DNA from: Pseudoxanthomonas indica
Lineage (GTDB): Bacteria > Pseudomonadota > Gammaproteobacteria > Xanthomonadales > Xanthomonadaceae
Length of the DNA stretch: 64,000 nt
Reading direction: 5' to 3'
NCBI RefSeq assembly: GCF_900167565.1
Contig: NZ_FUZV01000002.1
Span: 1,578,832 to 1,642,831, forward strand
The position numbers and the translations under genes are program-made. The notes under the pieces were generated by a model. It searched no databases and was not told the DNA's origin. It saw only the letters and a program-made list of their open reading frames with translations. This document shows, one piece after another, positions 46,984 through 56,276 of this stretch. The first letter of the stretch is position 1. Each line of letters begins with the position of its first letter.

Positions 46984-48201
46984 TCAGGTCGCGGCCGGCG
47001 CCGTGGCAGCGGCCGGCCGGTCACGGAACAGCAGCAGGAAGGCAAGCAACACCACGAACGCCACCCCCGCCGGGAACAGCCAGATCTGCTGCCAGTCCGG
47101 ACCGGTCGCCGTGGTGTAGTGCTCCACCACCGCACCGGACAGGAAGGTGCCGATCAACATGCCCACGCCGTACGTGGCCAGGGTGATGAAACCCTGCGCG
47201 CTGCTGCGGGTGTCGGGACCGGCGTGCGCGTCGGTGTAAATCTGGCCGGTGACGAAGAAGAAGTCGTAGCAGATGCCGTGCAGCACGATGCCGATGACCA
47301 GCAGCGAAAAGCCCGAGCCGGCGTCGCCGTAAGCGAACATCACGTAGCGCAGCACCCACGCCGCCATGCCCACCGCCAGCATCGTCTTGACGCCCAGGCG
47401 CACGAACAGGAACGGCATGGCCAGCATCAGCAGCACTTCGGAGACCTGGCCCAGCGATTGCAGGCCCGCGGCGCCACGCACGCCCAGATCGTTGAGATAG
47501 GGATTGGTGAAGTTGTAGTAGAACGCCAGCGGGATGCAGATGGCGATCGATGCCAAAAAGAACACCAGGTACGAGCGCGACTTGAGCAGGCGCAGGGCAT
47601 CCAGCCCGAGGATTTGCCCCACCCCCGCCGTGCGCTGGCGCGCCAGCGGCGGCGTGTGGGGCAGGGTGAACGCATACAGGCCCAGCAGGAGCGAAGCCGC
47701 CGCGGCCATCCGGAACGTCAGTTCCAGGCGATGCGCCTGTTCCCAGCCCAGCCAGCCAATCAACACGCCGGCAACGATCCAGCCGATGGTGCCGGCGACC
47801 CGCACGTAGGGGAACTGCTTCTCAGGCGATTGCATGTGGCGCATGGCGATGCTGTTGACCAGCGCCAGCGTCGGCATGAACAGCAGCATGTAAGCCATCA
47901 CGCAGGTGGCGAAGGTGTTGAAGTCGGCGGCAGTCGATGCCACCCATAGCAGCGCGGCACCGGCCAGATGCAGCACCGCCAGAATGCGTTGCGCCGCGAA
48001 AAAGCGATCCGCGATCAGCCCCACCAGGAAAGGCGCGACGATCGCGCCGATCGACTGGCTGAGGAAGGCCGTCGCGACCTGGCTGGCGCTGGCTTTCAGC
48101 GGACCCTGCACCAGATAGGTGCCGAGCGTGACGAACCAGCCGCCCCAGATGAAGAACTGCAGAAACATCATCGCGCTCAGGCGCGACATGGTGAACGTCA
48201 T
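46984..48201 (-). CDS. MFS permease, nucleoside:H+ symporter (NupG/XapB) type
   Basis: The 405-residue product has twelve membrane helices. LSAMMFLQFFIWGGWFVTLG, VGLIADRFFAAQRILAVLH and FPYVRVAGTIGWIVAGVLIGWL are the nucleoside-symporter-family blocks. Members next to sugar-catabolic genes often carry sugars or glycosides rather than nucleosides. In this locus it probably imports the oxidised sugar or product. It starts 27 bases from the next gene stop and ends 11 bases from the dehydrogenase start. Confidence 0.87.
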   Translation of the reverse strand: MTFTMSRLSAMMFLQFFIWGGWFVTLGTYLVQGPLKASASQVATAFLSQSIGAIVAPFLVGLIADRFFAAQRILAVLHLAGAALLWVASTAADFNTFATCVMAYMLLFMPTLALVNSIAMRHMQSPEKQFPYVRVAGTIGWIVAGVLIGWLGWEQAHRLELTFRMAAAASLLLGLYAFTLPHTPPLARQRTAGVGQILGLDALRLLKSRSYLVFFLASIAICIPLAFYYNFTNPYLNDLGVRGAAGLQSLGQVSEVLLMLAMPFLFVRLGVKTMLAVGMAAWVLRYVMFAYGDAGSGFSLLVIGIVLHGICYDFFFVTGQIYTDAHAGPDTRSSAQGFITLATYGVGMLIGTFLSGAVVEHYTTATGPDWQQIWLFPAGVAFVVLLAFLLLFRDRPAAATAPAAT

Positions 48202-48228
48202 GACTTCCCCTCCCAGGTCGGTATTGGT

Positions 48229-49281
48229 TCAAATCCCCAGCATGCCGCGCAGTGCCGCCGGATCGGCGCCGCTGTCGGCAAAATCGTCGAACGCGCGCTC
48301 GGTGACGCGGATGATGTGGTCACGGATGAAGGGCGCGCCCTCGCGCGCGCCTTGTTCCGGATGCTTCAGGCAGCACTCCCACTCCAGCACGGCCCAGCCG
48401 GGGAAGTCGTACTGGGCGAACTTGGAAAAGATGCCCTTGAAATCGATCTGGCCATCGCCCAGCGAACGGAATCGCCCCGGACGGTCCAGCCAACCCTGAT
48501 AGCCGCCATACACACCGCTGCTCGCACTGGCGTGGTACTCGGCATCCTTCACATGGAAGATGCCGATGCGCTCGTGATAGCGATCGATGAAGCCCAGGTA
48601 GTCCATCTGCTGCAGCAGCAGGTGGCTGGGGTCATAGAGGATCTTGGCGCGCGGGTGGTGATCGACAAGTTCAAGGAAGCGCTCAAACGTGGCGCCGTCG
48701 TGCAGGTCTTCGCCCGGATGGATCTCGTAACACAGGTCCACGCCGCTGGCGTCGAAGACATCCAGAATCGGGCGCCAGCGGCGAGCGAGTTCGGCAAAGG
48801 CTTCTTCGACCAGACCGGGCGGACGCTGCGGCCAGGGATAGAAGTAGGGCCAGGCCAGCGCGCCGGAAAAAGTGGCATGCGCGGTCAGCCCGAGCCGTTG
48901 ACTGGCCTGCGCCGCCAGCGTCAGCTGCTCGACTGCCCAGGCCTGCCGGGCAGGTGGATTGCCGCGCAGTTCCGGTGGTGCGAAACCATCGAACAAGGCG
49001 TCGTAAGCCGGATGCACCGCGACCAGTTGTCCCTGCAGATGCGTGGACAGCTCGGTGATGCGGATGCCGTGAGTGGCCAACATGCCGCTGACCTCGTCGC
49101 AATAGGTCTGACTGCGGGCGGCTTCGGCGAGATCGAAAATGTGCGGCGCACTGGTCGGTACTTGTACGCCAGAATAGCCAAGCCCGGCCGCCCATTCGGC
49201 CAGGGAATCCAGGCGATCGAAGGGAGGCTTGTCACCGATGAACTGCGCAAGGAACAGCGCCGGGCCTTTGAGCGTCCTCAT
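48229..49281 (-). CDS. Cytosolic sugar phosphate isomerase/epimerase-like TIM-barrel protein
   Basis: The 350-residue product is an AP-endonuclease/xylose-isomerase-like barrel with LGYSGVQVPTSAPHIFDLAE, CYEIHPGEDLHDGATFERF, LYDPSHLLLQQMDYLGFID and GIFHVKDAEYHASASSGVY. The E, D, H metal ligands are visible. No signal peptide, unlike the two exported relatives in this locus. It is the first gene of the minus-strand unit; a LacI-type operator lies 15-28 bases upstream of its start. Confidence 0.87.
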   Translation of the reverse strand: MRTLKGPALFLAQFIGDKPPFDRLDSLAEWAAGLGYSGVQVPTSAPHIFDLAEAARSQTYCDEVSGMLATHGIRITELSTHLQGQLVAVHPAYDALFDGFAPPELRGNPPARQAWAVEQLTLAAQASQRLGLTAHATFSGALAWPYFYPWPQRPPGLVEEAFAELARRWRPILDVFDASGVDLCYEIHPGEDLHDGATFERFLELVDHHPRAKILYDPSHLLLQQMDYLGFIDRYHERIGIFHVKDAEYHASASSGVYGGYQGWLDRPGRFRSLGDGQIDFKGIFSKFAQYDFPGWAVLEWECCLKHPEQGAREGAPFIRDHIIRVTERAFDDFADSGADPAALRGMLGI

Positions 49282-49296
49282 GCCTATTTGCCTTCA

Positions 49297-49310
49297 TGCA
49301 ATCGATTGCA
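49297..49310. promoter_or_regulatory. LacI-family operator (copy 2)
   Basis: TGCAATCGATTGCA is a perfect 14-base palindrome between the divergent genes starting at 49281 and 49376. The same 14 bases are the core of the site at 40524-40539. It could repress the minus-strand unit and the regulator gene itself. Confidence 0.82.
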
Positions 49311-49375
49311 CCATCCTAGCATCCACGGTTGGACACACATGTTGTGCGTCGCACCAGAGCAGGCGAGACTGAGTC

Positions 49376-50386
49376 ATGGCCACGATCTACGACATCGCCA
49401 AACGCGCCGGCGTCTCGGCAGGCACCGTCTCGCGTGCGCTCTCGCGGCCGGAGAAAGTCCTTCCCGCCACGCGCCAGCGCATCGAACAGGCAGCCGCCAC
49501 CCTGGGCTACGTGCCCAACGTGGCCGCCCGAACGCTCAAGACCCAGCGCAGCGGCAAAATCCTGGTGACGGTTCCCGACATCGCCAATCCATTCTTCGCA
49601 CAAATCCTGCAGGGCGCCGAAGAAGCCGCGCAGGCCGCCGACTATGCCGTGCTGCTGGGAGACACCCAGCACATGGTGGAGCGCGAAGAACGCTACGCGC
49701 AGATGTTGCCGCGCAACGAGGCCGATGGGTTGATCGTGCTCGGGCATCGGCTGCCGCCCACCGCGCGGGAAATCGTCCGCCAACTCGGCGCAAGCGCACC
49801 GGTGGTCAATGGCTGCGAGTTCGACCCGGCACTTGGGATTCCGAGCGTGCACATCGACAACGCCGCCGCCGCGCGGACGGCGATGGAACATCTCTACGGA
49901 TTGGGGCACGAGCGGATTGCCGTCATCGGTGGTCCGCCGGAAAACCCGCTGCATCAGCAACGGCTGGAAGGGGTCAAGGCTGCGGCCAAGGGGCGAGGGC
50001 GCTTGCGCCAGTTGGCTGTTGTTCCTGGCGACTTCTCGGTGGAATCCGGCTACGCGGCAGCCAGGCAGTTGCTGGGGCAGACGCCCGCGCCGACGGCGGC
50101 TTTCTGTTTCAGCGATCAGATGGCCTTGGGTGTGTTGGCGGCGTGCCGGGAGTCGGGCATCCGTGTGCCGAAAGATTTTTCGATTGTGGGCTTTGATGAC
50201 CTGGCGTCATCGAGGTATCTCAGTCCGCCGCTGACGACGGTGAGTCAGCCGATGCGGGAGATTGGGGTGCGTGCGGTGAACCTGTTGCTGGCTATCCTCG
50301 GATCGGTTGAGGTGGCGCATCAGCAGACGCTGGATTTCGAGCTGATGGTGCGGGGGTCGACGGCTGGGCCTTCACAGGGCGCCTAG
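49376..50386 (+). CDS. LacI-family transcriptional regulator of the sugar locus
   Basis: The 336-residue product has the LacI HTH and hinge (MATIYDIAKRAGVSAGTVSR, NVAARTLKTQRSGKIL) and a periplasmic-binding-protein-like effector domain ending in PPLTTVSQPMREIGVRAVNL. It lies beside one palindromic operator, and the identical palindrome controls the other end of the locus, so the regulon appears to be the two convergent units. The inducer is probably the sugar or a keto-sugar product. Confidence 0.93.
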   Translation: MATIYDIAKRAGVSAGTVSRALSRPEKVLPATRQRIEQAAATLGYVPNVAARTLKTQRSGKILVTVPDIANPFFAQILQGAEEAAQAADYAVLLGDTQHMVEREERYAQMLPRNEADGLIVLGHRLPPTAREIVRQLGASAPVVNGCEFDPALGIPSVHIDNAAAARTAMEHLYGLGHERIAVIGGPPENPLHQQRLEGVKAAAKGRGRLRQLAVVPGDFSVESGYAAARQLLGQTPAPTAAFCFSDQMALGVLAACRESGIRVPKDFSIVGFDDLASSRYLSPPLTTVSQPMREIGVRAVNLLLAILGSVEVAHQQTLDFELMVRGSTAGPSQGA

Positions 50387-50407
50387 GAAGAGGGCCTCTG
50401 CGCACCC

Positions 50408-51193
50408 TCATTTCGAAGCGGGGCGTGCCTTCTTGGCGGGCTTCGGCCGGGTTGCGCCGGGTTTGCTCGATTCGGGTCCGAACCTGGCATACAGCTCGTA
50501 GCTGTCGCCTGCAAAGACCTGCTTGACGTAGGTGATTGCCTGGCTTCCCAGCCATGTCCTTCGTTCCAGGACCAGACAAGCCGTATTGGGCTCAATCTTC
50601 AGATGTTGCGCGAGCTTTTCGCTTGCATTGACTGCCGTGATCCTGTGCTCGGCCCGGCTCCATGGAATGTTGACCAGCAGCCAGCTGCCAGGGGGCTTGC
50701 CGTCGAATTCATTGGTCATGGCATCCGGCACTGCCTGCAAGGAAATCAATCTCTCCTCGAAGGCGAACGGGTTGCCGTCAGCCTCGTGCAGGCTCTGCAT
50801 CGCCACCAGTTCTCCTTTATGAGCCAACTCCAGCTCGTACGGGACCGAACTCTTGGCGGCACGCTTGCGCCGGACCAGACGACGATATCCGTAGCTGTGA
50901 CCGCGCTGAGCCACTTCCACGGGAATATCGGGAATCTCCATGGCGACCGATTCGATGTGAGGGTGCAGGCGAGCCACGAACGTACCCGCCTTGCGCTTCC
51001 TCTCCACCATGCCTTTTTCCGCCAACAGGCTCAGGACCTTGTTGACCGTCATCCGCGAACATCCATACTTCGCCATCAGCTCGTGCTCGGAACCAATGCG
51101 AAAGCCGGGCGGCCATTTTCCACTGACGATCTTTTCTTCGATGTCCTGGCGGATTCGATTCTTGAAAGTGTCGGTGGAGCGGGTCCTGACCAC
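50408..51193 (-). CDS. hutC: GntR/HutC-family repressor of histidine utilisation
   Basis: HutC represses hut genes and is released by urocanate. From GTG 51193, with AGGAGG at 51198-51203, the product is 261 residues. It has a winged-helix domain (IRQDIEEKIVSGKWPPGFRI, MAKYGCSRMTVNKVLSLLAE and GMVERKRKAGTFVARLHPH) and a UTRA effector domain (FAFEERLISLQAVPDAMTNE, HRITAVNASEKLAQHLKIEP). A tail rich in Lys, Pro and Ala is atypical. It lies directly downstream of hutU. Sites resembling HutC operators occur at 55993-56007, 56148-56162 and 56204-56213. Confidence 0.93.
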   Translation of the reverse strand: MVRTRSTDTFKNRIRQDIEEKIVSGKWPPGFRIGSEHELMAKYGCSRMTVNKVLSLLAEKGMVERKRKAGTFVARLHPHIESVAMEIPDIPVEVAQRGHSYGYRRLVRRKRAAKSSVPYELELAHKGELVAMQSLHEADGNPFAFEERLISLQAVPDAMTNEFDGKPPGSWLLVNIPWSRAEHRITAVNASEKLAQHLKIEPNTACLVLERRTWLGSQAITYVKQVFAGDSYELYARFGPESSKPGATRPKPAKKARPASK

Positions 51194-51484
51194 AAAACCT
51201 CCTGTGCGCTGGCGCCGGGACTGGCCCCATTCTTGCCTTGTGCCGAATGCAGCGCACAGCACAGCGAAGCACCGGGAACCGGTCGCGCCATGTATGCCGA
51301 ACTGTGGCGAGAGGCTAGCAGTTTCCTCCGAAACTGGCGATGCAGCCTGCTGGCGCTCCCACCCGGCAGACTGCCCGCTAATGCGTGACGTACGTCACAG
51401 TAAGTTCGGGTTGATGCCCAAGCCCCCATTACCGGCGTTCCATCCTCCTTTTTTGAGGAATGCGAGTACGTGACCCCACACTGG
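51194..51484. other. hutU-hutC gap with a Clp/CRP-like palindrome
   Basis: No gene is visible in these 291 bases. GTGACGTACGTCAC (51385-51398) is a perfect palindrome followed by A, fitting the CRP-type consensus TGTGA-N6-TCACA in nine of ten fixed positions. Xanthomonadaceae use the CRP-like Clp with a similar target. The hutC ribosome binding site is at 51198-51203. Confidence 0.5.
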
Positions 51485-53167
51485 CTAGACCAGGATCCCG
51501 GGAAGGTCGAGTCCCTGATCCTTGGCGCATTGCCTCGCGATCCCGTACCCGGCATCCGCATGCCGCATCACACCGGTGCCGGGATCGTTCCACAGCACCC
51601 GGGCAATGCGCTTGTCCGCTTCCCTGGTACCGTCGCAGACGATCACCACGCCACTGTGTTGGCTGAAGCCCATGCCAACACCGCCGCCGTGATGCAGTGA
51701 GACCCAGGTGGCGCCACCGGCGACGTTCAACATGGCATTGAGAAGCGGCCAATCGGAGACCGCATCCGAACCGTCCAACATTGCTTCCGTCTCGCGATTG
51801 GGCGAGGCGACACTGCCGCTGTCCAGATGATCCCGTCCGATGACGATGGGTGCCTTGAGCTCGCCATTGCGCACCATCTCATTGAAGGCCAGGCCCAGCT
51901 TGTGCCGCAGCCCCAAGCCGACCCAACAAATACGCGCCGGCAGACCCTGGAAGTCGATGCGCTCGCGCGCCATGTCCAGCCAGCGATGCAGATGCTCGTC
52001 ATCAGGGATCAGTTCCTTCACTTTGGCATCGGTCTTGTAGATGTCTTCCGGATCACCGCTGAGGGCGACCCAACGGAACGGGCCGATGCCGCGGCAGAAC
52101 AGTGGCCGAACATAAGCCGGCACGAAGCCGGGAATGTCGAAAGCGTTCTTCAGCCCCTGGTCGAAGGCGACCTGGCGTATGTTGTTGCCGTAGTCGAATG
52201 TGGGAACCCCCATCTGGCGGAACGCCAGCATCGCCTCGACGTGCACGCGCATCGAGTGTTTCGCGGCAACCTGCAGGCGCTCCGGGTCCGCCTTCTGGGC
52301 ATACAGCCATTGCTCCACGGTCCAGCCTGCGGGCAGGTAGCCATGCACCGGATCGTGCGCGCTGGTCTGGTCGGTGACGGCGTCCGGTCGAACGCCACGC
52401 CTAACCAGTTCCGGAAGGATCTCCGCCGCGTTGCCCAACAACGCCACGGATATCGCATGGCCCTGGGCCGTGTGCTTGGCGATGCGCGCAAGCGCATCGT
52501 CCAGATCAGTGGCCTGCTCATCGACATACCGTGTCTTCAAGCGGAAATCGATGCTGCTCTGCCTGCATTCGATATTCAGCGAACACGCGCCCGCCAGCGA
52601 AGCGGCCAAGGGCTGCGCGCCGCCCATTCCCCCCAGGCCTGCGGTCAGGATCCACTTTCCGGCGAGGTTGCCGCCATGGTGCTGGCGCCCCATCTCGACA
52701 AAGGTTTCGTATGTACCCTGGACGATGCCCTGGCTGCCGATGTAGATCCATGAGCCGGCCGTCATCTGGCCGTACATCATCAATCCCTTTCTGTCGAGCT
52801 CGTTGAAGTGTTCCCACGTGGCCCAGTGCGGCACCAGATTGGAATTGGCAATCAGCACGCGCGGCGCGTCGGCGTGTGTCGGAAACACGCCCACCGGCTT
52901 GCCCGATTGAATCAACAAGGTCTCCTCATCGCCGAGGCGCTTGAGCGTCTCGACTATCTTGTCGAAGCTGGCCCAGTCGCGTGCGGCGCGTCCGATGCCA
53001 CCGTATACGACCAGGTCCTCCGGACGCTCGGCCACATCGGGGTGCAGATTGTTCATCAACATCCGGAGTGGTGCTTCTGTCTGCCAGCTCCTTGCATTCA
53101 GGCGTGTGCCGACGGGACTGCGGATGCTGCGAAACTGCGATAGATCAGTGCTCTGTAGACGGTTCAT
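51485..53167 (-). CDS. hutU: Urocanate hydratase
   Basis: HutU hydrates urocanate to imidazolone propionate, step two of histidine breakdown. The 560-residue product has [19 protein letters not shown], the NAD+-binding [12 protein letters not shown] (about residues 177-188), the conserved [20 protein letters not shown] and [12 protein letters not shown], and [15 protein letters not shown]. Length matches the family. It is 52 bases downstream of hutH on the same strand. Confidence 0.97.
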   Translation of the reverse strand: MNRLQSTDLSQFRSIRSPVGTRLNARSWQTEAPLRMLMNNLHPDVAERPEDLVVYGGIGRAARDWASFDKIVETLKRLGDEETLLIQSGKPVGVFPTHADAPRVLIANSNLVPHWATWEHFNELDRKGLMMYGQMTAGSWIYIGSQGIVQGTYETFVEMGRQHHGGNLAGKWILTAGLGGMGGAQPLAASLAGACSLNIECRQSSIDFRLKTRYVDEQATDLDDALARIAKHTAQGHAISVALLGNAAEILPELVRRGVRPDAVTDQTSAHDPVHGYLPAGWTVEQWLYAQKADPERLQVAAKHSMRVHVEAMLAFRQMGVPTFDYGNNIRQVAFDQGLKNAFDIPGFVPAYVRPLFCRGIGPFRWVALSGDPEDIYKTDAKVKELIPDDEHLHRWLDMARERIDFQGLPARICWVGLGLRHKLGLAFNEMVRNGELKAPIVIGRDHLDSGSVASPNRETEAMLDGSDAVSDWPLLNAMLNVAGGATWVSLHHGGGVGMGFSQHSGVVIVCDGTREADKRIARVLWNDPGTGVMRHADAGYGIARQCAKDQGLDLPGILV

Positions 53168-53219
53168 TTGGGGCCTTTTGAAAGTTCACGCATGACGATC
53201 TGGATGGGTAGTGACGGAC

Positions 53220-54761
53220 TCACGCATCTGTCGTCATTGCACCCGGAAGCGGGAAGTCGATACTGCGGATAAGCTCTCCCGACCGGATCAGCGATGCAGC
53301 GGCCTCCAGATCGGGATGGAAGAATCTGTCCTCCAGCAGGGCGGGTACCGCGCGACGTACGGTCGAGCGAACAGACTCCAAGGCGGCGCTGCTGTGCAGG
53401 GGAGCGTGGAAGTCGCAGCCCTGCACGCTCGCGAGCAACTCGATGGCCAACACATGTTCCAGGTTCTGCGCCATGAGCAGGAGCCTCCTGGCGCCATGCG
53501 CCGCCATCGAGACATGATCTTCCTGGTTGGCCGACGTCGGGATCGAATCAACCGACGCGGGATACGCCATCTGCTTGTTCTCGGAAACCAGTGCCGCCGC
53601 GGTGACCTGGGGAATCATGAAGCCGGAGTGCAGACCGGGATTCCGGGTCAGGAAAGCGGGCAACCTCGACAGCGCAGGATCGACCAACATCGCGATTCGC
53701 CGTTCGCTGATCGAGCCGATCTCGCATGCTGCCATCGCCAACATGTCCGCCGCGAACGCGACCGGCTCGGCATGGAAATTTCCACCTGAGATGGCTTCCA
53801 GCGGTTCATCGAACACCAGAGGATTGTCGGACACGCCATTGGCTTCGATCTGCAACGTGCGAGCCGCGGCCTGTAGCACATCCAACACGGCGCCCATGAC
53901 TTGCGGTTGGCACCTCAGGCAGTAGGGATCCTGGACCCGCTGGTCGTTGTCGAGATGGGAAGCTCGGATCGCCGAACCCTGCATCAACCTGAGCAGCACC
54001 TCGGCCACGGCGATCTGGCCGGGTTGACCGCGGAGCGCATGGATGCGTGCATCAAACGGAGCATCCGAGCCCTTCGCTGCCTCAGTCGACAGGGCGCCCG
54101 TAAGGAGGGCGGTGCGGAAGGCGTTCTCGATCCGGAACAGGCCCGCCAACGCATTGGCCGTGGAGAACTGGGTGCCATTCAGGAGAGCGAGGCCTTCCTT
54201 CGCGCCCAGCGTGATCGGCTCCAGACCCGCGTGCCTCAAGGCGTCCCGGGCGGGCATGCGGGTGCCGTCGAACCATGCTTCACCGACGCCGATCATGGTG
54301 GCCGCCATGTGCGACAGCGGGGCCAGGTCGCCACTTGCGCCAACGGATCCTTGAGACGGCACCAGTGGAATGACGCCTCGCTCCAGCATCGCCTCAAGCA
54401 GCCTGATCGTTCCCGTCTGGATGCCGGAAGCACCGCGCGCCAGACTTGCCACTTTCAGCGCCATCATCAACCTGGTCACCGACGTCGACATCGGTTCTCC
54501 GACGCCTGCTGCATGCGACAGGACGATGTTCTGCTGCAGTTGGGCAAGGTCTTCGTCGCCAATGCGGACGCTGGCCAGCTTGCCGAAGCCCGTGTTGATG
54601 CCGTAGACCGGCCTTCCCTGTCGAATGATGGCCTGCACTGAAGAGGCGTTGCGAGCCACCCGCTCCAGGCATTCTGGAGAGAGCCTGAGCCCGGCCCCCT
54701 CGGAAATCATGCGCCACTCGGAAAGACTGACCGTACCAGGATTGAGCACCAGCGTTTTCAT
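53220..54761 (-). CDS. hutH: Histidine ammonia-lyase
   Basis: HutH deaminates histidine to trans-urocanate. The 513-residue product has [13 protein letters not shown] and the autocatalytic MIO tripeptide Ala-Ser-Gly at residues 142-144 in [15 protein letters not shown], then [12 protein letters not shown] and [20 protein letters not shown]. Length is normal. The start overlaps the hutI stop by four bases, so hutI and hutH are translationally coupled. Confidence 0.97.
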   Translation of the reverse strand: MKTLVLNPGTVSLSEWRMISEGAGLRLSPECLERVARNASSVQAIIRQGRPVYGINTGFGKLASVRIGDEDLAQLQQNIVLSHAAGVGEPMSTSVTRLMMALKVASLARGASGIQTGTIRLLEAMLERGVIPLVPSQGSVGASGDLAPLSHMAATMIGVGEAWFDGTRMPARDALRHAGLEPITLGAKEGLALLNGTQFSTANALAGLFRIENAFRTALLTGALSTEAAKGSDAPFDARIHALRGQPGQIAVAEVLLRLMQGSAIRASHLDNDQRVQDPYCLRCQPQVMGAVLDVLQAAARTLQIEANGVSDNPLVFDEPLEAISGGNFHAEPVAFAADMLAMAACEIGSISERRIAMLVDPALSRLPAFLTRNPGLHSGFMIPQVTAAALVSENKQMAYPASVDSIPTSANQEDHVSMAAHGARRLLLMAQNLEHVLAIELLASVQGCDFHAPLHSSAALESVRSTVRRAVPALLEDRFFHPDLEAAASLIRSGELIRSIDFPLPGAMTTDA

Positions 54762-55996
54762 TCATTCTCCAGATGTGAGCCACGCACGACGCGTGCATGG
54801 AGTGGGTTCATACCCATCCGATAGACAAGCTCACCAGGTGAGGAGATGTCCCAGATGGAAAGGTCGCAATCGAGTCCCGTGCGCAGGCGACCCGTGCGTT
54901 CCTGCAGGCCGAGCGCGCGCGCCGCTTCGCGTGTGAAGCCGGCAATGCATTCCGCGACCGTCAGGCGAAACAGGGTGGCTCCCATGTTCATGGCGAGCAG
55001 GGGGCTGGTCAGTGGAGACGTACCGGGATTGCAATCCGTGGCCAAGGCAATGGGTACGCCGTGCGCGCGCAGCGCTTCCACGGGGGGAAGAACCGTCTCG
55101 CGGGTGAAATAGAACGCGCCGGGCAGCAGCACCGCCACCGTTCCGGACGCCGCCATTGCCTTGATGCCCGCCTCATCGAGGTGCTCGAGATGATCGGCAG
55201 AAAGCGCGCCGAAGCGTGCTGCCATTTCGGCACCGCCTTGATGGCTCAACTGCTCGGCGTGGACTTTGACGGGAAGATTGTGCTGCCGGGCTGCTTCGAA
55301 GACCTGCGATACCTGCCGCGACGAGAACCCGATCGCATCGCAGTAGGCGTCCACTGCATCCGCCAGCCTGCTGCCGGCGACTTCCGGAATCCTGCGCGCA
55401 CATACGTCGTCGATATGCGCTTGCTTGTCCTGGTTCGAAGGAACCGCATGCGCCGCCAGGAAGGTCGTCACGACACGCACTGAGCGAATGCGCCCCATCT
55501 GGCGCGCCGCACGAAGCTGACGAAGTTCGGCATCCAGACTCGTCCCATAGCCGGACTTGATCTCGACCGTGGTGATTCCTTCCGCGAGAAGTGCATCCAG
55601 GCGGGGCAGGGAAGCTGCCAGGAGTTGTGCTTCGCTGACCGAGCTTGTCGCTTGCATCGTCGACGCAATTCCGCCACCAGCACGGGCGATTTCCTCGTAT
55701 GAAACACCCTCGAGGCGCATCTCGAACTCGTCTTCCCTGCTGCCTGCGTAGACCAGGTGCGTATGGCAGTCGATCAAGCCCGGAGCAATCCAACGCCCGC
55801 CGCAGTTCACGGATTCGCCCGCGCAGAGGTGCATCGGCATGGCTGCGGATGCGCCGACGTGGGAGATCTTTCCGTTGGTGCAGGCAATGAAACCATCGCG
55901 TATCACACCAAGGCCACCACCTGCCTCGTCCAGGGTAAGCAGGTTGGCGTTGAACCAAAGCGTATCGCAACGTTCGGGCAGGTCGGTGATCTTCAT
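54758..55996 (-). CDS. hutI: Imidazolonepropionase
   Basis: HutI opens the imidazolone ring, giving N-formimino-glutamate. The 412-residue amidohydrolase has [20 protein letters not shown], the Zn-binding CHTH (H78, H80) in [50 protein letters not shown] and [10 protein letters not shown]. The natural start by family alignment is ATG 55996 ([10 protein letters not shown]). No Shine-Dalgarno sequence precedes it, and a predicted -10 element ends 8 bases upstream, suggesting a leaderless mRNA. A HutC-like site overlaps the start codon. Confidence 0.95.
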   Translation of the reverse strand: MKITDLPERCDTLWFNANLLTLDEAGGGLGVIRDGFIACTNGKISHVGASAAMPMHLCAGESVNCGGRWIAPGLIDCHTHLVYAGSREDEFEMRLEGVSYEEIARAGGGIASTMQATSSVSEAQLLAASLPRLDALLAEGITTVEIKSGYGTSLDAELRQLRAARQMGRIRSVRVVTTFLAAHAVPSNQDKQAHIDDVCARRIPEVAGSRLADAVDAYCDAIGFSSRQVSQVFEAARQHNLPVKVHAEQLSHQGGAEMAARFGALSADHLEHLDEAGIKAMAASGTVAVLLPGAFYFTRETVLPPVEALRAHGVPIALATDCNPGTSPLTSPLLAMNMGATLFRLTVAECIAGFTREAARALGLQERTGRLRTGLDCDLSIWDISSPGELVYRMGMNPLHARVVRGSHLENE

Positions 55997-56033
55997 ATGT
56001 ATAGACAATATGGTTGATCGAACTAATTGTCCA
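55993..56033 (-). promoter_or_regulatory. hutI promoter with HutC-like site overlapping the start codon
   Basis: On the minus strand TGGACA (56028-56033) and TATTGT (56005-56010) are spaced by 17 bases. The expected transcription start falls about at base 55996-55998, the A of the hutI start codon. TCATATGTATAGACA (55993-56007, plus-strand reading) covers the -10 and start codon and recurs exactly at 56148-56162. TGTATAGACA resembles reported HutC operators. Confidence 0.6.
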
Positions 56034-56139
56034 GCGGCCCGCACGCATGTTTCGCGCAGACTTCGCAAGTCTGGCGTTGCCAGCACCAATTTCGTTCGCG
56101 GCCGCAGACCCTCTGGCCTGTGCAGAGTGCCTTTACCTA

Positions 56140-56168
56140 TTGACAACTCATATGTATAGACATAAAAG
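56140..56168 (+). promoter_or_regulatory. Promoter of the TonB-receptor operon with HutC-like site between -35 and -10
   Basis: TTGACA (56140-56145) is a perfect -35. A -10-like TAAAAG (56163-56168) follows at 17 bases. The 15-base repeat TCATATGTATAGACA (56148-56162) fills the spacer, the classic place for a repressor. A third related site, TGTATACACA (56204-56213), lies downstream. Confidence 0.55.
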
Positions 56169-56203
56169 GTGGTTCAGGGAGCGGCATCCAACACCGGAAA
56201 TAT

Positions 56204-56213
56204 TGTATACACA
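56204..56213. promoter_or_regulatory. Third HutC-like site (TGTATACACA)
   Basis: TGTATACACA differs from TGTATAGACA of the other two sites at one base and contains the palindrome TGTATACA (56204-56211). It is 42 bases beyond the second site, in the leader of the TonB-receptor gene. Cooperative binding of HutC is possible. Confidence 0.5.
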
Positions 56214-56222
56214 TGAAACTAA

Positions 56223-56240
56223 TGGGCCACTTGCGGCCCA
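56223..56240 (+). other. Leader hairpin upstream of the TonB-receptor gene
   Basis: TGGGCC (56223-56228) and GGCCCA (56235-56240) form a six-base stem with a six-base loop in the probable 5' leader. No T-run follows, so termination is unlikely; it could affect message stability or translation. Confidence 0.4.
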
Positions 56241-56276
56241 ACGGCAGACTGTTCTGAACAATCACGGGAGCATGAG

